Position numbers and translations under genes: made by a program. Shown one piece after another: positions 17,901 through 25,677 of a stretch of 25,759 nucleotides of DNA; position 1 is the first letter of the stretch, and every line of letters starts with the position of its first letter. The notes under the pieces are model-generated. The model ran no database searches. It saw only the letters and a list, made by a program, of their open reading frames with translations, and was not told where the DNA came from. Source of the DNA: CAZAKO01 sp964546145. GTDB taxonomy: Bacteria > Fidelibacterota > UBA2242. Location: the NCBI GenBank assembly GCA_964546145.1, contig CAZJIU010000026.1, positions 1-25,759 of the forward strand, read 5' to 3'.

Positions 17901-18056
17901 CCAATCATTATACCAGAGAGTATTCACTGTACCATTCCAAGTAGTATCCAGAGAGCCATTCTCAAAGTCATCAACAAATCCCAGAATCTGAGCCTTGATC
18001 GGTAAGGTGAAAAGAACCACAATAATAGTTAACCATCTTTTCCAATTACAATTCAT
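14967..18056 (-). CDS. Secreted modular GH-A glycosidase with DUF5060 domain and type IX sorting tail
   Basis: This 1029-residue enzyme probably attacks the polysaccharide at or outside the cell surface. In order I see a signal peptide (1-22, ending IKA-Q), a CBM-like beta-sandwich (about 25-180), an Fn3 domain (about 185-275; VDFYNVYRD), a DUF5060-like Ig domain (about 280-385; NEWKIRFAPFKVGAWSYQL) and a GH-A barrel (about 390-735). The barrel has acid/base Glu557 in GIWEFVNEING and nucleophile Glu659 in PCIFGEAGAS. It is followed by a collagenase-like beta domain (about 735-830; GFGWARSWNDK), a further Ig-like domain, and a C-terminal sorting domain from residue 949 (SNYPNPFNASTVIEYSLP ending in SSGIYFYRIS). 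AAAGGA precedes ATG 18056. Mannan activity is inferred from neighbours; the GH5 subfamily is unclear. Confidence 0.9.
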   Translation of the reverse strand: MNCNWKRWLTIIVVLFTLPIKAQILGFVDDFENGSLDTTWNGTVNTLWYNDWYPTIFNLTESEGILQVAYNRTPADSIYPWPAFYFEPPEVIRVDHNPKIILSIRSDVDIQFAIKPVYSNGNDNYQATSIAGNNSWQTYTFNLSNYSGGNLDTIVFHFDGGSTPEKQGTVYFDNLIIAGFSISVSSLKAKYFPLSDSISLSWNCDNESGVDFYNVYRDTVSGFTCNSTTLIGTSNQTNYGDAEFKGNTIYYKVAAVDTSGKEHTPSSEVKVRTYAVGTIPSIQVVAINSDTVAKYEKLEIKFSMTDASYANEYDPDEIDVYSIFTSPGGETVRINAFYDNYNGVNEWKIRFAPFKVGAWSYQLFARDIDGTGASEIGSFWVNESNYHGCLKVSPVNQHYLVYHDDTPFYGVGAYYPWNVVNNANGLGILAQSGGNLFGYWNGNYDNAGNGGGVHQIESARTGIGCYDQDKCARIDEILSFAEQRNMEMMLAIWPHDVLDSTTWGYQGWEQNAFKEIVAAKEFYVDSLSWEYQKKLYRYIIARWGYSRSMGIWEFVNEINGTDGWYYPNVTAVRDWVQKIQDYFKENDPYNRPTTISRSGGPSNYWSEGYSICDLPNVHLYESGWRATYPKDPYRSSYWTYRNVTRQLVSQFDKPCIFGEAGASSSSMYASITNGSADYALVYHNAIWASWACGLATTPIWWSMSDRSLMTDIVFERMAAFSKVVKGINYAYINFQFSTIKVDSADAFLMEADTIGFGWARSWNDKDISYRLTRMNGLEDGTFQIQWYNTWSGDLMQLDTSVSVYEMLNSETPTTVDGRKDLAFKIYRIEDGTTAAKINLFFEKEIIQAATDSSYKVICFISDDQNRLCPGGSYTIDFSLTGPGQLSVNSIESSNGIGLIEYIPEEGQLGGFTITAQCAGLETAILAGEVLSNMTPNKDGTIPSQYTLRSNYPNPFNASTVIEYSLPRITKLRIDVYNLAGQYVETLVEGRQEPGYYRLDWSPKNLSSGIYFYRISSEDFTAIRKCVYVK

Positions 18057-18133
18057 CTATCAATCCTTTGCGCTTTTTGCAAACTTGATTAGAGCTTTAC
18101 GTATTTTTAATACTCGCATTAACATTATACTAA

Positions 18134-19318
18134 TTACTTAAAAAATTGCTGATTGTGCTTAATCAGATTGATTCGCTGTTCAACCGATTTTGCCGAGCGG
18201 AATCCGTCCGACGGAGTGTTGATAACATAGTCCAATAATTTATCCAGAGCTGTGGTTACTACATGAGTCCGGGTATCAGATGAGCCATAATAAATAAAAA
18301 CCTTGCCATCACCGTCAGCAATCCAGCCATTACTGAAAACCACATTGGATACATCTCCAATCCGCTCTTCTCCTTCTGGTGCCAGAAAGTAGCCGCCTGG
18401 TTTGTGAATAATTCGCCATGGTTCCTGTAAGTCAGTTAAAAACATATATAATACATAGCGCAATCCGGCGGCGGTATTACGCACTCCATGCGCCAGGTGC
18501 AGCCAACCTTTTTCAGTTTTCAGCGGTGCCGGCCCCTGACCGTTTTTGACCTCGTTTATCGTATGATATTTGCGATAATCAATAATCTTCTCGGTGTCAA
18601 TCACCGCATTTTCGATGTCTGTTACCAGACCCCAGCCTATCCCCCCGCCGCTGCCGGCTTCGATAAAATCATCCTGTGGACGAGTATAAAAAGTGTACTT
18701 GCCATCGAAAAATTCGGGATGCAGAACAACATTCCGCTGCTGTTTAGATTGGGTCTTAAGATCCGGCAGACGTTCCCAATGAATCAGGTCTTTGGTTCGG
18801 GCAATTCCCGCCTGAGCAATGGCAGCCGACGTATCCCATTCTGATGCGGCAGGATCCTTGCGCTCCGTACAGAAAACACCATAAATCCAGCCGTCTTCGT
18901 GCTGAGTCAGGCGCATATCATAAACATTAACATCAGGCTCATCCGTTTCCGGCATCGTAATTGGATTATCCCAGAATTTAAACTGATCTACGCCGGTGGA
19001 ACTCTCTGCCGCTGCAAAAAACGACTTCCGATCCAATCCTTCAACTCGTGCTACTAAACAGTATTTATCATTAAACTTGATCGCACCGCAATTGAAAACC
19101 GCATTAATTCCCAATCGCTCAAGCAGATAAGGATTGTGCTGATAATCCAGATCAAAGCGCCAGGTAATCGGGACGTGCTCTGCCGTCAGAACCGGATAGC
19201 GGTAGCGTTGATAGATGCCGTTTTTCGAAGGCAGAGCGATATTCTTGAGATTAATCAGTTCCGCCTGCTCCTGAAGCATTTGCAGCACCTTTTGCCTGAA
19301 CTTGCTTTCACCCATCAT
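18134..19318 (-). CDS. GH130 4-O-beta-D-mannosyl-D-glucose phosphorylase
   Basis: It splits beta-1,4-mannosylglucose with phosphate into mannose-1-phosphate and glucose in the cytoplasm; there is no signal peptide. The 394-residue product carries the GH130_1 signatures RYPVLTAEHVPITWRFDL, ERLGINAVFNCGAI, CLVARVEGLDRKSFFA, DVNVYDMRLTQHEDGW (with the probable proton-donor Asp, near residue 130), QRNVVLHPEFFDGKY, FYTRPQDDFIEAGSGGGIG, and the late GDVSNVVFSNGW. The start is ATG 19318, preceded by AAGGTGAT; a GTG immediately upstream is less likely. It lies 23 bp after the 2-epimerase gene that makes its substrate, the pairing known from Bacteroides fragilis and Ruminococcus albus mannan metabolism. 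A 77-bp spacer with no terminator separates it from the next gene. Confidence 0.95.
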   Translation of the reverse strand: MMGESKFRQKVLQMLQEQAELINLKNIALPSKNGIYQRYRYPVLTAEHVPITWRFDLDYQHNPYLLERLGINAVFNCGAIKFNDKYCLVARVEGLDRKSFFAAAESSTGVDQFKFWDNPITMPETDEPDVNVYDMRLTQHEDGWIYGVFCTERKDPAASEWDTSAAIAQAGIARTKDLIHWERLPDLKTQSKQQRNVVLHPEFFDGKYTFYTRPQDDFIEAGSGGGIGWGLVTDIENAVIDTEKIIDYRKYHTINEVKNGQGPAPLKTEKGWLHLAHGVRNTAAGLRYVLYMFLTDLQEPWRIIHKPGGYFLAPEGEERIGDVSNVVFSNGWIADGDGKVFIYYGSSDTRTHVVTTALDKLLDYVINTPSDGFRSAKSVEQRINLIKHNQQFFK

Positions 19319-19341
19319 CACTTATCACCTTTTAAATTAAT

Positions 19342-20547
19342 TTACATCGTTGCCAAACGCTTGAGAATTTCGATACATCCCCGAATATTGTGATAGGGCC
19401 CTTTCCACTCGCAAACTTTCAAGCGTTGGGGATTAGGCACCCTGTCGGCAGACACCGAATAAAACCATTCGCCGTTCTGGTGATCAATAAAATATTCATC
19501 TAAAAAATTCCAAAAGCGTAGGGCATGATTGAGGTAAGACTCTTTTTTCAACTGCTGATAGACATTCAGACAGGCTATGATTGCCTCAACCTGAGGCCAC
19601 CAATCAAAATCACGCGGAATAATTTTGCCCTCACCATCCATCTCCATAAACAAGCCCCCCTGCTCACTGATTCCTTCGATGAGAGTTGCATTGACCATTT
19701 TCAAGCAGATATTGGCTACTTTGGAAATGAGCTGAGAATTGCCAAGTATTTCCGCCGCCTCGGTTAAAAGCCAGCTGGCTTCGATGTCATGCCCAAAAGA
19801 AATAACCTCCGATTTGGGTATCCAGCGTTCATCGAAAAAAAGCTGTAAATGATAAGAATCGGGATTTAAAATGAAATTTAAATGACAATCAATTAATTCC
19901 TTCAGACGGTTTTGTACCTGTTTATTTGGCCATTCGCGTAATAGACTGGTGTAAGCCTCCATGAGATGCAGGTGCGTGTTCATGGATTTTTTTTCAGCCA
20001 GATCAACCTCGCTGAGGGCGACATTATCGGCAATTTTCCAATCGCGGTATGAAGATTCGAAATAACCACCGAACTGATTGTCATGGTTATGTTTTTCGAT
20101 AAGTTCGAATATATTAATCGCCAGGTCCAGTGCCGAACGATCACCGCCGGCTGCATAATACTCACAAAGCGCATAGATGGCAAACGCCTGCCCGTAGATT
20201 TTTTTCAGATCGTCAATGACTTTTCCTTGATAGTCCACCATCCAATAGAAACCGCCAAATTTTTTATCCCAAAACGCATTCGCAAGATAATCGTATGCCC
20301 TGCGGGCAAGCTCCAGATATTGCACTTCAGGTTTAAATTTATATAATGCCGAAAAAGCCCACAGGATTCGAGTATAGAGGATTAAACCTCTCGGCGCGGT
20401 TGGATCAACCTTGAGGTCATTCGAAATCCGACCGAAAAATCCACCATTTTCAGCATCCCGGGAATAGGTCAGCCAGAAAGGAATTATATTTTCGTCGAGC
20501 ACTTGGGTAACGGCTGTTTTGAATTTTTCGATTGATTTAATCTGCAT
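19342..20547 (-). CDS. Cellobiose/mannobiose 2-epimerase (AGE-fold)
   Basis: It inverts C2 of the reducing sugar, turning beta-1,4-mannobiose into mannosylglucose. The 401-residue alpha/alpha-barrel protein lacks a signal peptide and so acts in the cytoplasm. Family residues are His192/His194 in MNTHLHLMEAYT, His253 in FGHDIEASWLL, the Trp pair in FDWWPQVEAI (residues 316-317) and His386 in WKGPYHNIRGC, matching the catalytic histidines of the R. albus enzyme at similar positions. I chose ATG 20547, which overlaps the upstream GH-A gene by 11 bases. An in-frame TTG at 20568 would add seven residues with no family support. The overlap implies translational coupling. The GH130 neighbour argues for mannobiose over an N-acylglucosamine substrate. 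Confidence 0.93.
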   Translation of the reverse strand: MQIKSIEKFKTAVTQVLDENIIPFWLTYSRDAENGGFFGRISNDLKVDPTAPRGLILYTRILWAFSALYKFKPEVQYLELARRAYDYLANAFWDKKFGGFYWMVDYQGKVIDDLKKIYGQAFAIYALCEYYAAGGDRSALDLAINIFELIEKHNHDNQFGGYFESSYRDWKIADNVALSEVDLAEKKSMNTHLHLMEAYTSLLREWPNKQVQNRLKELIDCHLNFILNPDSYHLQLFFDERWIPKSEVISFGHDIEASWLLTEAAEILGNSQLISKVANICLKMVNATLIEGISEQGGLFMEMDGEGKIIPRDFDWWPQVEAIIACLNVYQQLKKESYLNHALRFWNFLDEYFIDHQNGEWFYSVSADRVPNPQRLKVCEWKGPYHNIRGCIEILKRLATM

Positions 20548-22399
20548 AATAGATCTCGACCTTACCAATTTGAGCCGGGCGAGAATATTTCAGTTTGATA
20601 TAGTGCATACCGTCTGGAATCTGTCCAATTATTAACTGAAAGGGTCGCCAATAGGGATAATCGGCATTTTCGACGCTATACTCTTCTTGATTAAAAGCTA
20701 ATTTCTGAAATTTTTCCCCATCCGGAGAAACCGCGATTTCGACAAATCGATCATGTTTAGGGCTAAAATTATTGATAATTCCCTTCCTGATAATCCCGGG
20801 AACAAAATAAACTACTTCCGTTCCTCTGCTCACTGCCAGCCGGTGCAAATCTTCTTTAAATGTCCGGTCATTACCACTTTCCAACACCCCCTTCCCTTTC
20901 AGGCTGTACAACAATTTCAAATCAATCAGATGATCAATCAAGGTATGGCAATTTACCTTTATTGGACCAACAATATTTGATGCTTCTGATTTTCCGGCTG
21001 CATTGAAAGCGTAAATGCGATAGTAATATTCTTTCCCGATTTCAACGGACTGGTCATTGAACAAAGATTCATAAGCACAAACTGCATCCGATATCGAATC
21101 CCCTACAACTTGCCAGGGTCCTTCAAGATTGTCAGACCGCTCTACAATATATCCTTCGGCGCCTACCGATCCCTGCCAGGTGATATGCGCAACGTCATTA
21201 ATCGATAACAAGATGGGAGCCAAAGGTGGCAGCAGTTCCGGTTTTTTTATACCCCGAATCTCAAAACACTTTTGAGACATTAATTCGAGCACTTTCTTCT
21301 CATCATAACGGTTGCCGGAGGGGAAACCCGGATAATGATAAGCCTTGTAAACTCCTCTTCCCGAGGGTTCCGAATGCCAATAGAAACCACCATCCTGGTT
21401 ATGGAAACGCAAACTCCAGAGTAATACTCCCGAGATGCCTCGATTTTGAATCACGGTATCCAGCACCGCCTGAATAGAAGGTTCATCTATAAACCCAAAT
21501 TCGCCAATGTAAAATGGTTTTTTGCCATCAATTTTCCGAACCGTTTCCTGAATGTGCTGGATCATTACTTGCGGATTTTCTTCATAATGATGAGTTGACA
21601 GAAGATCAATATTCGGATTACTGATAATATCATCCCGGACGGTAAAAAACTGTAAACCATCATTTAATAAATGATTCCTATCGAAAGACTTTACATAAAC
21701 ACTCATTTCCGCAATCCACTCGGGCGGAGCCTGCCAGATCTCGTTGCCCAATTCCCAGGCTAAAATCGCCTTTTCATCCTTGTAAATTGTACCGGTTAGT
21801 GTATTTATGCGATTTAACACAAATCGGACAGTTTCCCGATAATCTTCCTTCAACTGCGGATCAGTCCAGAAATCATCCGACTGCTTGTCCCGGAAGGCAG
21901 CATAATGCATCCGTCCACCCATCCATTTCCAGTTATCCACAAAGGGAATAATCAAGCGCACTCCAAATTCATTTGCCAGGGCTAAGACCTGATCCATTAC
22001 CCGAAAGGTTTCCTCATTGAATTGCCCGGGACCTAACACATACTTGGGTACGTTCTCAGTATCATCCGGTCGGCGAACCGGCAGAACATAGGTGCGCACT
22101 ACAGTTCCGCCCAGTGCCCGAATTGTCCTGAATGCGTCTTCAATCTCAAAACGGTCAGGCAATCGCCAGGGATTGATCTCGGCAAAACCCAAATTGTCTT
22201 CAATTATTAACAAGTTTGGGATATTGAAAGAGATGAAGCGAAATTCCCGCTCTCCATCGTACAGTTTAGCGCCGGAGTGAGTGATAAAATTCGCAAATTC
22301 ACCTGGTTCCTGAGACAATTGGCTAAGTAAAATAAGTGGCATAAAAGTCAGCACAATGATTATTAGAATTTTGGGCAAGCCAATTGCATTAATCATCAT
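20537..22399 (-). CDS. Secreted clan GH-A (GH5-like) glycosidase with Fn3 and C-terminal beta-sandwich domain
   Basis: It is probably a mannanase or a mannan-oligosaccharide-active hydrolase. The 620-residue protein has a signal peptide (about 1-27) and a GH5-like barrel (about 35-390) beginning FRFISFNIPNLL. Landmarks are GGTVVRTYVLPV, PFVDNWKWMGG, acid/base Glu220 in ILAWELGNEIWQ, the STHHYEE strand, nucleophile Glu300 in KPFYIGEFGF, and GVLLWSLRFH. An Fn3 domain follows (about 395-490; HITWQGSVGAEGYIVERS). The last ~120 residues form a discoidin-like or CBM-like sandwich (RPFQLIIGQIPDGMHYIKL). The ATG overlaps the symporter stop as ATGA, with GGAAG upstream. The barrel differs clearly from the GH5_7 enzyme of this locus, so it likely has a different cleavage pattern. 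Confidence 0.87.
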   Translation of the reverse strand: MMINAIGLPKILIIIVLTFMPLILLSQLSQEPGEFANFITHSGAKLYDGEREFRFISFNIPNLLIIEDNLGFAEINPWRLPDRFEIEDAFRTIRALGGTVVRTYVLPVRRPDDTENVPKYVLGPGQFNEETFRVMDQVLALANEFGVRLIIPFVDNWKWMGGRMHYAAFRDKQSDDFWTDPQLKEDYRETVRFVLNRINTLTGTIYKDEKAILAWELGNEIWQAPPEWIAEMSVYVKSFDRNHLLNDGLQFFTVRDDIISNPNIDLLSTHHYEENPQVMIQHIQETVRKIDGKKPFYIGEFGFIDEPSIQAVLDTVIQNRGISGVLLWSLRFHNQDGGFYWHSEPSGRGVYKAYHYPGFPSGNRYDEKKVLELMSQKCFEIRGIKKPELLPPLAPILLSINDVAHITWQGSVGAEGYIVERSDNLEGPWQVVGDSISDAVCAYESLFNDQSVEIGKEYYYRIYAFNAAGKSEASNIVGPIKVNCHTLIDHLIDLKLLYSLKGKGVLESGNDRTFKEDLHRLAVSRGTEVVYFVPGIIRKGIINNFSPKHDRFVEIAVSPDGEKFQKLAFNQEEYSVENADYPYWRPFQLIIGQIPDGMHYIKLKYSRPAQIGKVEIYYAD

Positions 22400-24219
22400 G
22401 CATCTTCCAGTTTATCGTACCAATTCTTTTTCAGCAATATAGAGGTAATCACAATAATCACCAGACAAATCAGAGCCTGGCTGAATTTTCGCAACACGAA
22501 GAAAATTGGAATTGCGACAATTGAAGTCTGCCAGATAATGCCAATAAAAACATTTGTCATATCACGTTTCCAGGAGCTTTTGTTAACAAAATCGGGATCT
22601 TCAGCTACTACCTTAGCATGAATCGGTTTCCAGAAACCCCACGGCCGCACGGTCTTATAAAATTTTTTCAATACCTCTTCATCCGTTGGCGGATAGGCAT
22701 ATGTGCCGACGATTGCGCCAATAATCGAGATCAGGAGAATCAATGGAAAATAATACAAGTCAAGAGTATCGAAAATCCGGGGGAAAATCAGCGCCGGAAT
22801 GATACCGCTGACCATTCCCCAAAAATAACCGTGACCGTTGAAACGCCACCAGTACCATTTGAGCATATTAGAGACTACATAACTACCCCATAAAGCCGAG
22901 ACGATCCACTGTAAAATACTGTTAATATCGAGAGCAAATATGCCAAAGATAATACTTACCGTAACAACGATTATCCCAGTTATATAAGTGACCAGTGAAA
23001 TCTGGCGATTGCTTGCATCCGGTTTCATATACTTGAGATAAATATCATTGACCATATATGCTTGAGCCGCATTTAATGTACCGGCAAAAGTACCGATAAA
23101 AGCCGCCAGCAGACCGGCCAACATCAGACCCGTGAAACCGACCGGTACAAACTCATTAATTGCCGACGGTAAAATCTGCTCGAAATCCAACCGTCCGCCG
23201 GCGATTAAATCCAGACGGTTATAAAAAATTAATCCCAGCACCGCAAACCCGGTAATCATAATGTACCTGATCGGATTCAGGATAACCGAGACGAAACCAC
23301 TCATCTTAGCCGCCTCTTTGGGTGACCGGGTAGCGAGGATTTTTTGCATATCATAATTGGGCGCCGGACCGGCAACACTCACCAAAATCCCCTTGAAGAG
23401 CATCAGGGTAAAAAAGATCGAGAACAGCGAATATCCATCACTGACTATTTTATCGTTGACCTCAGCGATAATACCACTCCAATCTAAATTCAATTTCCAG
23501 CCGAAGAAAGGATTCATCCAGCCGTCGGGAACGACCAGCGCATGGCTACCCAGTGCGTTCATCGCGACGACACCAATCAGGATCGCCGAGATTCCCATGA
23601 TGCAATATTGAACGACATCCGCCCAGACAATACTGACCATCCCGCCCAGAATCGTATAAAAAACACTAAAGGCAGTAAATACAATTCCATATAAATGGGG
23701 TACGTACTGATCCGGAATATTGAGAGGAATATATTTTGATACGACTTCCCAGGGAATGAAGATTTCCATGAATTTGCCCAGCCCGATAAAGCCATAAGCC
23801 AAAAATCCCAGGCAGCTGATAAGCGCAAATACCACCACAATTTTATGCGAAAGTGATGCTCCCGCACCTGAGCCAAAACGAGTACCAATCCATTCCGCGC
23901 CGGTGGTCACATTCGACCGGCGCAGCCAGGCAGACAAAAAAACCATCAGAAAAATCTGATTGAATACCGGCCACAGCCACGGGATCCAGATACATTTCAA
24001 GCCATAGACGAAGGTTAAGGCCACCAGCCACATCGTCCCCGAAATATCGAACATCCCTGAGGCATTGGATAAACCCAGCATGTACCAGGGCAACCGGTTG
24101 CCACCCAGCAAATAGGCACTTTTACTGACCTGAGCTCGCTTTCTCAACACCAAACCAATCACAACCGTAAAAGTCAAATACAGGATAATGATCAAAAAAT
24201 CAATCAGCTTCAGCCGCAT
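22396..24219 (-). CDS. Sodium:solute symporter (SSS family), probable mannobiose/mannosyl-oligosaccharide importer
   Basis: This 607-residue inner-membrane protein has about 13-14 hydrophobic segments and the SSS signatures LGGNRLPWYMLGLSNASGMF, GGMVSIVWADVVQYCIMG and LLAAFIGTFAGTLNAAQAYM (sodium-site helix). It diverges strongly from the vSGLT-like carrier: the ISAEQFIG and YYWGFNQY sugar motifs are absent, and it has a long hydrophilic stretch late in the sequence (WGFWKPIHAKVVAEDPDF). Related symporters sit beside the epimerase and GH130 genes in B. fragilis, which supports mannobiose uptake. I chose ATG 24219, with GAGGT upstream, over TTG 24225. The 105-bp AT-rich spacer before it contains two TATAAT sequences (24280-24285 and 24302-24307, minus strand), so an internal promoter is possible. 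Its stop overlaps the next gene's start. Confidence 0.9.
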   Translation of the reverse strand: MRLKLIDFLIIILYLTFTVVIGLVLRKRAQVSKSAYLLGGNRLPWYMLGLSNASGMFDISGTMWLVALTFVYGLKCIWIPWLWPVFNQIFLMVFLSAWLRRSNVTTGAEWIGTRFGSGAGASLSHKIVVVFALISCLGFLAYGFIGLGKFMEIFIPWEVVSKYIPLNIPDQYVPHLYGIVFTAFSVFYTILGGMVSIVWADVVQYCIMGISAILIGVVAMNALGSHALVVPDGWMNPFFGWKLNLDWSGIIAEVNDKIVSDGYSLFSIFFTLMLFKGILVSVAGPAPNYDMQKILATRSPKEAAKMSGFVSVILNPIRYIMITGFAVLGLIFYNRLDLIAGGRLDFEQILPSAINEFVPVGFTGLMLAGLLAAFIGTFAGTLNAAQAYMVNDIYLKYMKPDASNRQISLVTYITGIIVVTVSIIFGIFALDINSILQWIVSALWGSYVVSNMLKWYWWRFNGHGYFWGMVSGIIPALIFPRIFDTLDLYYFPLILLISIIGAIVGTYAYPPTDEEVLKKFYKTVRPWGFWKPIHAKVVAEDPDFVNKSSWKRDMTNVFIGIIWQTSIVAIPIFFVLRKFSQALICLVIIVITSILLKKNWYDKLEDA

Positions 24220-24324
24220 GGACAATCTACCTCATCTTTCCTTGAATATTTTTTAATATCATCTGCTGCTCAATTTCATATTATATCTTTTTTATTTTTT
24301 AATTATAACATAATACATTTCCGG

Positions 24325-25473
24325 CTATTGAAAATCCTTAAAAATTCCAATGGTAGAAATTGCTTCAATCAGCTGGTCGGCAATCTTGTGGTGAGTTGCG
24401 ACATTAGGATGACCGTTGGCAACATAGCCATCGGGGAAATAATCAAACTGGGCATAATAAATATCCTGCAGCCCGCTTTTCTTGTCTTCCTCGATAACCC
24501 GGGAAACATTCAGTCGAATCCACTCAGGATGGGCAGCCACGGCTAAAATTTTAGCCCCAGGATACACCCGCCGAACTGTGGCAATAAATTCATGGTAGGT
24601 TTTACGAAACAGCGCCGAATTCGCTGGCGATACATTTCCGTCTTTATCCTTCAAGCCCGAAAAGTCGTTTAAGCCCAGACAAATGACTGCCAGATCCGGC
24701 TGCCATTTTCGAAAATCCCACTTTGGTGCCGGAAAATCCATTAATGTCCGGTCAAACATCTTGGGCATGGCAATCTCAAAATCACCGGTCCAATCACAGA
24801 CCATTCCAATGCCGGAGCGACAGGTCATATGATATTGAGCTTGAAAATGTCGCGCGACAATTACCGCAAAGCCCTGATCAATGTTAGTAACCGGCATTTT
24901 TTCTTCCCAGGGCATTTCCGCCAGCGCGGCTTCATTACCCTCCGCCGCGGTAAAGGAGTCGCCAATAAACTCGATTTTACGGGATAATTTTGGCGGCGGT
25001 AGTAACAGCTCGGCATTTTTCTCTAACCAGAATCCAGTGACAGAAAAATATCTGCCAAAAGAGATATTGCGTTTGGAAAGTACCAGCAGATGCGGGCTAT
25101 CATTCAGGTTATCCACCAAAAGGTAATTTGCCTCACCCGGCTGATCCCTATGAAATACCGAATGGAAATTCCCGTCAATGTACACATTATAATAATTAAT
25201 CTCATCGGCAATCCGAATACTGATTCTGGTGCCGCGAAATTTCAATTTGAGATATACTCCCGGCCAGGAGTGGCTCGGCTGCTGTGGATTACTCATATCC
25301 CAACGACCGAAATACTGGATATGAGCGTGATTAGCCGGAATAAATTGAGCTACGCTTTCTGTCGGCCAATTCCTAAGGTTTTGCCCTGATTGCCGACTAC
25401 GGCGATTACAATTTGATAATAGACTAACGACGATAAATAAGATTAAAAGAGGTGTGGTGAACATGTGATCCAT
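24325..25473 (-). CDS. CE2-type SGNH carbohydrate acetyl esterase
   Basis: It removes O-acetyl groups from mannan or other hemicellulose so that mannanases can act. The 382-residue protein has the CE2 two-domain layout: an N-terminal beta-sandwich (about 45-155; WPGVYLKLKFRGTRISIRI) followed by an SGNH hydrolase domain. The nucleophile is Ser173 in IEFIGDSFTAAEGN, the Gly/Asn blocks are SGIGM and GLNDFSG, and the catalytic His355 lies in NGHPNVATHHKIADQL. The leader is hydrophobic and ends LLSNC, a near-lipobox with Asn before Cys, so it may be a lipoprotein, but this is uncertain. ATG 25473 is preceded by AGGA at a long spacing; ATG 25464 is an alternative. It heads operon 1, downstream of the candidate operator-promoter at 25503-25544. 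Confidence 0.9.
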   Translation of the reverse strand: MDHMFTTPLLILFIVVSLLSNCNRRSRQSGQNLRNWPTESVAQFIPANHAHIQYFGRWDMSNPQQPSHSWPGVYLKLKFRGTRISIRIADEINYYNVYIDGNFHSVFHRDQPGEANYLLVDNLNDSPHLLVLSKRNISFGRYFSVTGFWLEKNAELLLPPPKLSRKIEFIGDSFTAAEGNEAALAEMPWEEKMPVTNIDQGFAVIVARHFQAQYHMTCRSGIGMVCDWTGDFEIAMPKMFDRTLMDFPAPKWDFRKWQPDLAVICLGLNDFSGLKDKDGNVSPANSALFRKTYHEFIATVRRVYPGAKILAVAAHPEWIRLNVSRVIEEDKKSGLQDIYYAQFDYFPDGYVANGHPNVATHHKIADQLIEAISTIGIFKDFQ

Positions 25474-25502
25474 CTTTGCCGTAAATCCTATCTTGATCTC
25501 AA

Positions 25503-25516
25503 CGTAAACGATTTCG
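25503..25516. promoter_or_regulatory. Candidate LacI operator at the head of the mannan operon
   Basis: The sequence cgtaaacgatttcg is a CG-centred imperfect palindrome (10 of 14 positions match its reverse complement). Its last 11 bases equal those found, inverted, at 13347-13357 before lacI. It sits immediately downstream of the -10 of the putative promoter, where a bound repressor would block initiation. Confidence 0.5.
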
Positions 25517-25544
25517 AATTTAAAGGTATTTAAAAAAAAACCAA
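25517..25544 (-). promoter_or_regulatory. Putative promoter of the mannan operon
   Basis: On the minus strand TTGGTT (25539-25544) and TAAATT (25517-25522) are 16 bases apart, as in the lacI promoter, and both lie in the shared TTTAAATTCGAAA context. The spacer contains a run of nine T (25532-25540). Transcription would start near 25510, about 37 bases before the esterase ATG. A second possible minus-strand promoter with TTGACA at 25647-25652 lies farther upstream. Confidence 0.45.
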
Positions 25545-25677
25545 GAAAATACTACTTTGTTTACAAGCAGTAAATAAGCCAAATAATTAATAACAGGAAC
25601 TCGAGTTATTTAACATTGAATGCAGTTTATTTACACTAAATTTTAATGTCAATCGTCATTAGGAACAGGAGGTAATT

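Noticed and set aside
24226..24324. A terminator between the esterase and the symporter
   Set aside because: The spacer is AT rich with T-runs but has no GC stem, so I see only a possible internal promoter.
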